In this document: one piece after another, positions 60,620-64,000 of the stretch
How the letters are laid out: every line of letters begins with the position of its first letter
Numbering within the stretch: the first letter of the stretch is position 1
Origin: Erythrobacter sp. JK5
GTDB lineage: Bacteria > Pseudomonadota > Alphaproteobacteria > Sphingomonadales > Sphingomonadaceae
Reading direction: 5' to 3'
Assembly: GCF_018205975.1 (NCBI RefSeq)
Contig: NZ_CP073577.1
Location: 248,001 to 312,000 of the forward strand
Length of the DNA: 64,000 nucleotides
Position numbers and translations under genes: made by a program
Notes under the pieces: generated by a model
The model's input: the letters and a program-made list of their open reading frames with translations, nothing else
Database searches by the model: none
Told to the model about the DNA's origin: nothing

Positions 60620-61603
60620 ATGGTGAATGGCTGGCTGATCCTCGACAAACCGCGCGGGCTGGGCTCGACGCAGGCGGTTGCGGCGGTGAAGCGCAACCTG
60701 CGCGAAGGCGGCTATCCCAAGTGCAAGGTCGGCCATGGCGGGACGCTCGATCCGCTGGCGGAGGGCGTGCTGCCGATAGCCTTGGGCGAGGCGACAAAGC
60801 TGGCCGGGCGGATGCTCGATGCGTCGAAAATCTACGACTTCACGATCCAGTTCGGAGCGGAGACCGACACGCTCGATGCCGAGGGCGAGGTTGTGCAGCG
60901 CGTCGATCGCTACCCGCCAATAGCAGCGATCGCGGCGGTGCTGGAGCATTTCACCGGCGAGATCGAGCAGGTTCCTCCGGCCTATTCGGCGCTGAAGATC
61001 AACGGCAAGCGCGCCTATGACCGGGCGCGGGCAGGGGAGGAAGTGGAGATGAAGCGGCGGCGAGTGACGATCTATTCGCTCGCCCTCGCAGGGAAACGCG
61101 ACAGAGATCCCGATCTGCGTTCAGCCTTCCAGACCACAGCCGGCCGCCCCGATCCCTACGATCCGTCAGCGCCGCTCGAACTCGCCGACAGCGTCACCCT
61201 GACAGCGCACGTGTCCAAGGGCACCTATATCCGCAGCCTGGCACGCGATATCGCCCGCGCCCTTGGAACCGTCGGCCATGTTACCTATCTACGTCGCATC
61301 AAGGCGGGGCCTTTCACCGAATCTCAGGCGATTTCGCTGGACAAACTCAACGAAATCGGTAGAGGCGCGCCACTTGAAGACCTACTCCTGCCGTTGGAGG
61401 CAGGGCTGGACGACATCCCGGCCCTTTCCCTCTCTCAGACTGACGCGCAGGCGGTCCGCCAAGGCCGGGTCCTGTCTGAACTGCCCCAACCATCCGGGCT
61501 CTATTGTGCGATGCTGGACGATGTCCCCGTCGCGCTGATGGAAGTGGTGGACGGGACGGCGAAGGTCGTCAGGGGTTTCAACCTTCCCGATGTCGCTGAG
61601 TAA
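60620..61603 (+). CDS. truB: tRNA pseudouridine(55) synthase
   Basis: A 327-residue TruB. GWLILDKPRGLGSTQAVAAV near residues 4-23 is the N-terminal signature; the catalytic Asp lies in GHGGTLDPLAEGVLPIALG near residue 43. The RNA-binding C-terminal part includes VSKGTYIRSLARDIARALG. It makes pseudouridine 55 in the T-loop of tRNAs. The ATG at 60620 lacks a strong ribosome site. It is followed by rpsO after 12 bases. Confidence 0.95.
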   Translation: MVNGWLILDKPRGLGSTQAVAAVKRNLREGGYPKCKVGHGGTLDPLAEGVLPIALGEATKLAGRMLDASKIYDFTIQFGAETDTLDAEGEVVQRVDRYPPIAAIAAVLEHFTGEIEQVPPAYSALKINGKRAYDRARAGEEVEMKRRRVTIYSLALAGKRDRDPDLRSAFQTTAGRPDPYDPSAPLELADSVTLTAHVSKGTYIRSLARDIARALGTVGHVTYLRRIKAGPFTESQAISLDKLNEIGRGAPLEDLLLPLEAGLDDIPALSLSQTDAQAVRQGRVLSELPQPSGLYCAMLDDVPVALMEVVDGTAKVVRGFNLPDVAE

Positions 61604-61615
61604 GAGAGACAATAC

Positions 61616-61885
61616 ATGTCGGTAGATGCCGAAACCAAAACGAAGATCATCAAGGACAATGCCCAGGGCAATAACGACACGGGCAGTCCCGAAGTGCAGG
61701 TCGCGATCCTCACCGAGCGCATCCGCAACCTGACCGAACACTTCAAGGATCACCACAAGGACAACCATTCGCGCCGCGGCCTGCTGATGATGGTCAACAA
61801 GCGTCGCAACCTGCTCGCCTATCTCAAGAAGAAAGACGTCGAGCGGTACAACGCCCTGATCCAGAAGCTGGGTCTGCGTAAGTAA
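61616..61885 (+). CDS. rpsO: Ribosomal protein S15
   Basis: An 89-residue S15 of exact family length. [22 protein letters not shown] (residues about 22-43) and [22 protein letters not shown] (about 49-70) are the rRNA-contact regions. It binds the central domain of 16S rRNA early in 30S assembly. A hairpin separates it from pnp, as in other bacteria. Confidence 0.97.
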   Translation: MSVDAETKTKIIKDNAQGNNDTGSPEVQVAILTERIRNLTEHFKDHHKDNHSRRGLLMMVNKRRNLLAYLKKKDVERYNALIQKLGLRK

Positions 61886-61893
61886 GAGTTTTG

Positions 61894-61923
61894 CGAAGGG
61901 CGGCTCCAACGGGCCGCCCTTCG
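61894..61923 (+). terminator. rpsO-pnp intergenic hairpin
   Basis: An 11-base perfect stem, CGAAGGGCGGC (61894-61904) with GCCGCCCTTCG (61913-61923), eight-base loop, nine bases after the rpsO stop. The following TCTATCCCC is only weakly U-rich, so it may be a partial terminator and RNase III or RNase E processing site. The remainder of the 175-base gap to pnp shows nothing else. Confidence 0.65.
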
Positions 61924-62060
61924 TCTATCCCCTCCCGAGCAATTCGGCTGGGAGCGGACGAAAGGGGCGCGATTAGCCCCGCACCGGACCGGGACGGTAC
62001 ACCCGGAAAATGTAGGCCCCGCCGCGCAATAAGGCGCCGTGGGTTCGAAAAGGAAAATCA

Positions 62061-64000
62061 ATGTTCGACACGAAAACCGTATCGCTGGAGTGGGGCGGAA
62101 AAACCCTCACTCTGGAAACCGGCCGTATTGCCCGTCAAGCCGACGGCGCCGTTCTGGCCACCTATGGCGAAACCGTGGTGCTGTGCGCCGTGACCGCCGC
62201 CCGGTCGGTGAAAGAGGGGCAGGACTTCTTCCCGCTCACCGTCCACTACCAGGAAAAATTCTCCGCAGCCGGCCGTATCCCGGGTGGCTTCTTCAAGCGC
62301 GAAGGCCGCGCCACGGAAAAGGAAACGCTCACCAGCCGTCTGATCGACCGCCCGGTGCGTCCGCTCTTCCCCGAGGGCTTCTACAACGAAATCAACGTTA
62401 TCGCGCAGGTCCTCTCCTACGACGGCGAGACCGAGCCGGATGTGGTCGCGATGATCGCCGCGTCGGCCGCTCTGACGCTTTCGGGGGTTCCGTTCATGGG
62501 CCCGATCGGCGCCGCGCGCGTTGGCTACACCAATGACGGCGAATATGTCCTCAACCCCAGCATCAGCGATGCTCTGGGCGAAGACGGTCGCCTCGACCTG
62601 ATCGTAGCCGCGACCAACGACGCGGTGATGATGGTCGAATCCGAGGCCAAGGAGCTGACCGAAGAGGAAATGCTCGGCGCGGTGATGTTCGCGCATGACG
62701 AGTGTAAGAAGGTCGTCGGTGCGATCATCGATCTGGCCGAACAGGCCGCCAAGGATCCGTGGGAGCTCGACCCGGTCGAAGACAAGTCGGCCAAGATGGA
62801 CAAGCTCCGCGCTGCCATCGGCGCCGACCTCGAAGCGGCCTACAAGCTCACCAACAAGTCCGAACGCCAGAACGCGGTCAATGCGGCTCGCGAAAAGGCG
62901 CGCGAAGCCTTTGCCGATCTCGCAGAAAGCGATCCGGCGGAATATCTTGGCACGCTGAAGCTGGTGAAGAAGCTCGAAAGCGACATCGTTCGCGGTTCGA
63001 TCATCAAGGACGGCACGCGCATCGACGGGCGCAAGCTCGATCAGGTGCGCCCGATCGAAGCGATCGTCGGCCTGCTGCCGCGCACGCATGGTTCGGCACT
63101 GTTCACCCGCGGTGAAACGCAGGCGATCTGCACCACCACGCTGGGCACGAAGGATTCCGAGCAGATGATCGACGGGCTGGAAGGCCTCTCGTACAACAAC
63201 TTCATGCTGCACTATAACTTCCCGCCCTATTCGGTCGGCGAAGTGGGCCGTTTCGGCTTTACCGGTCGGCGTGAAATCGGCCACGGCAAGCTCGCCTATC
63301 GCGCGCTGCACCCCGTGATGCCCGATGCCGAGGAATTCCCGTACACGATCCGCGTTCTGTCCGACATCACCGAGTCCAACGGCTCGTCCTCGATGGCGAC
63401 CGTCTGCGGCGGCGCGTTGTCGATGATGGACGCGGGCGTTCCCCTCAAGCGTCCGGTTTCGGGTATCGCCATGGGCCTGATCCTCGAAGGCGACGACTTT
63501 GCGGTCCTGTCCGACATCCTGGGTGACGAAGACCACCTCGGCGACATGGACTTCAAGGTTGCCGGTTCGGAAGAAGGCATCACCAGCCTTCAAATGGACA
63601 TCAAGGTTGCCGGGATCACCAAGGAGATCATGGAAAAGGCGCTCGATCAGGCAAAGGCCGGCCGCGCGCATATCCTGGGTGAAATGGCCAAGGCGCTCAC
63701 CGGGGCCCGCACCGAGGTCTCCAAGCACGCTCCGCGTATCGAGACGATGCAGATCGACAAGTCGAAGATCCGCGACGTCATCGGGACGGGCGGCAAGGTG
63801 ATCCGCGAGATCGTGGCCGAAACCGGCGCCAAGGTGGACATCGACGACGAGGGCGTGATCAAGATCAGCTCCTCGAACGCCGACGAGATCGAAGCCGCAC
63901 GGAAGTGGATCGAAGGCATCGTCGAGGAAGCCGAAGTCGGCAAGATCTACACCGGCAAGGTCGTCAACATCGTCGATTTCGGCGCGTTCGTGAACTTCAT
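62061..64000 (+). CDS. pnp: Polyribonucleotide nucleotidyltransferase, 3' end outside window
   Basis: The first 646 codons of PNPase, a phosphorolytic 3'-5' exoribonuclease in the degradosome. AGGAAAA precedes the ATG. Domains seen: RNase PH 1 ([20 protein letters not shown] near 20-39), the helical linker (about 225-310), and RNase PH 2 ([14 protein letters not shown] near 340, [18 protein letters not shown] near 396). The KH domain follows ([15 protein letters not shown] near 570), then the start of S1 ([18 protein letters not shown]). The reading frame runs off the right edge. Confidence 0.96.
   Translation, partial: MFDTKTVSLEWGGKTLTLETGRIARQADGAVLATYGETVVLCAVTAARSVKEGQDFFPLTVHYQEKFSAAGRIPGGFFKREGRATEKETLTSRLIDRPVRPLFPEGFYNEINVIAQVLSYDGETEPDVVAMIAASAALTLSGVPFMGPIGAARVGYTNDGEYVLNPSISDALGEDGRLDLIVAATNDAVMMVESEAKELTEEEMLGAVMFAHDECKKVVGAIIDLAEQAAKDPWELDPVEDKSAKMDKLRAAIGADLEAAYKLTNKSERQNAVNAAREKAREAFADLAESDPAEYLGTLKLVKKLESDIVRGSIIKDGTRIDGRKLDQVRPIEAIVGLLPRTHGSALFTRGETQAICTTTLGTKDSEQMIDGLEGLSYNNFMLHYNFPPYSVGEVGRFGFTGRREIGHGKLAYRALHPVMPDAEEFPYTIRVLSDITESNGSSSMATVCGGALSMMDAGVPLKRPVSGIAMGLILEGDDFAVLSDILGDEDHLGDMDFKVAGSEEGITSLQMDIKVAGITKEIMEKALDQAKAGRAHILGEMAKALTGARTEVSKHAPRIETMQIDKSKIRDVIGTGGKVIREIVAETGAKVDIDDEGVIKISSSNADEIEAARKWIEGIVEEAEVGKIYTGKVVNIVDFGAFVNF

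Noticed and set aside
62058..63728. A 556-codon minus-strand frame opposite pnp
   Set aside because: The plus strand is a clear PNPase with all domains; the antisense frame is compositional.
1..64000. CRISPR arrays, insertion sequences, prophage, integrase or rRNA genes
   Set aside because: No regularly spaced repeats, transposase or integrase motifs, or rRNA sequence were found on reading both strands. The T4SS genes show no relaxase or integration genes that would mark a conjugative element.

Overview
The window is chromosomal DNA from an alphaproteobacterium. Gene content fits Sphingomonadales, most likely Erythrobacteraceae: high-GC coding with short gaps and many ATGA/TGATG overlaps, a crtW-crtZ carotenoid ketolase/hydroxylase pair, a large TonB-dependent receptor, a DUF1476 ATPase-inhibitor gene beside grxD-bolA, and the rimP-nusA-ylxR-infB order. 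This placement rests on gene content read by eye, not on a database search.

Layout. 0-4.2 kb: tail of a ferredoxin-NADP reductase, an AT-richer orphan, an acyl-CoA dehydrogenase, an SDR and an aldo/keto reductase, with palindromic repeats between them. 4.2-10.1 kb: a PhoB/OmpR-type regulator with a degenerate receiver, then a TonB-dependent receptor, a beta-helix lipoprotein and a TPR protein. 10.2-18.3 kb: a compact type IV secretion operon (virB1-2-3-4-6-9-10-11) with no virB5, virB7, virB8 or virD4. 18.4-22.1 kb: ppk1-ppx. 22.1-29.6 kb: housekeeping genes (frameshifted yhhQ, tRNA-Arg, Nudix, grxD-bolA-DUF1476, quinone oxidoreductase, leuD/leuC) and a candidate small RNA with a sigma54-like promoter. 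29.7-31.5 kb: a thioesterase and crtW-crtZ. 31.5-38.4 kb: a phage-shock (Psp) locus. 38.5-46.6 kb: the transcription/translation operon rimP-nusA-ylxR-infB...rbfA. 46.6-60.5 kb: an insert holding yceI, an AbgT transporter, tdk, a lysozyme, an M50 protease and a galactose/alpha-galactoside cluster. 60.6-64 kb: truB-rpsO-pnp, which normally follows rbfA.

The most notable system is the Psp locus. A clear sigma54 promoter diverges from pspF. It heads a 52-aa membrane-protein gene, pspA (with an in-frame upstream extension), pspB, pspC, and then seven more small genes in tandem, nearly all start/stop-overlapped. Most encode one N-terminal membrane helix plus a short coiled coil carrying the same VLERIxTD...EIExLR signature. 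This looks like an expanded set of PspB-like proteins.

Three genes (yhhQ, the quinone oxidoreductase and the lysozyme) each need one extra base in a short G/C run to be intact, so sequencing error is a real possibility. Other points of interest are a well-spaced Pho-box-like repeat in front of the T4SS operon that leads to ppk-ppx, a regulator preceded by three GTCA repeats exactly 11 bp apart, and a palindrome in the divergent galactose promoter.
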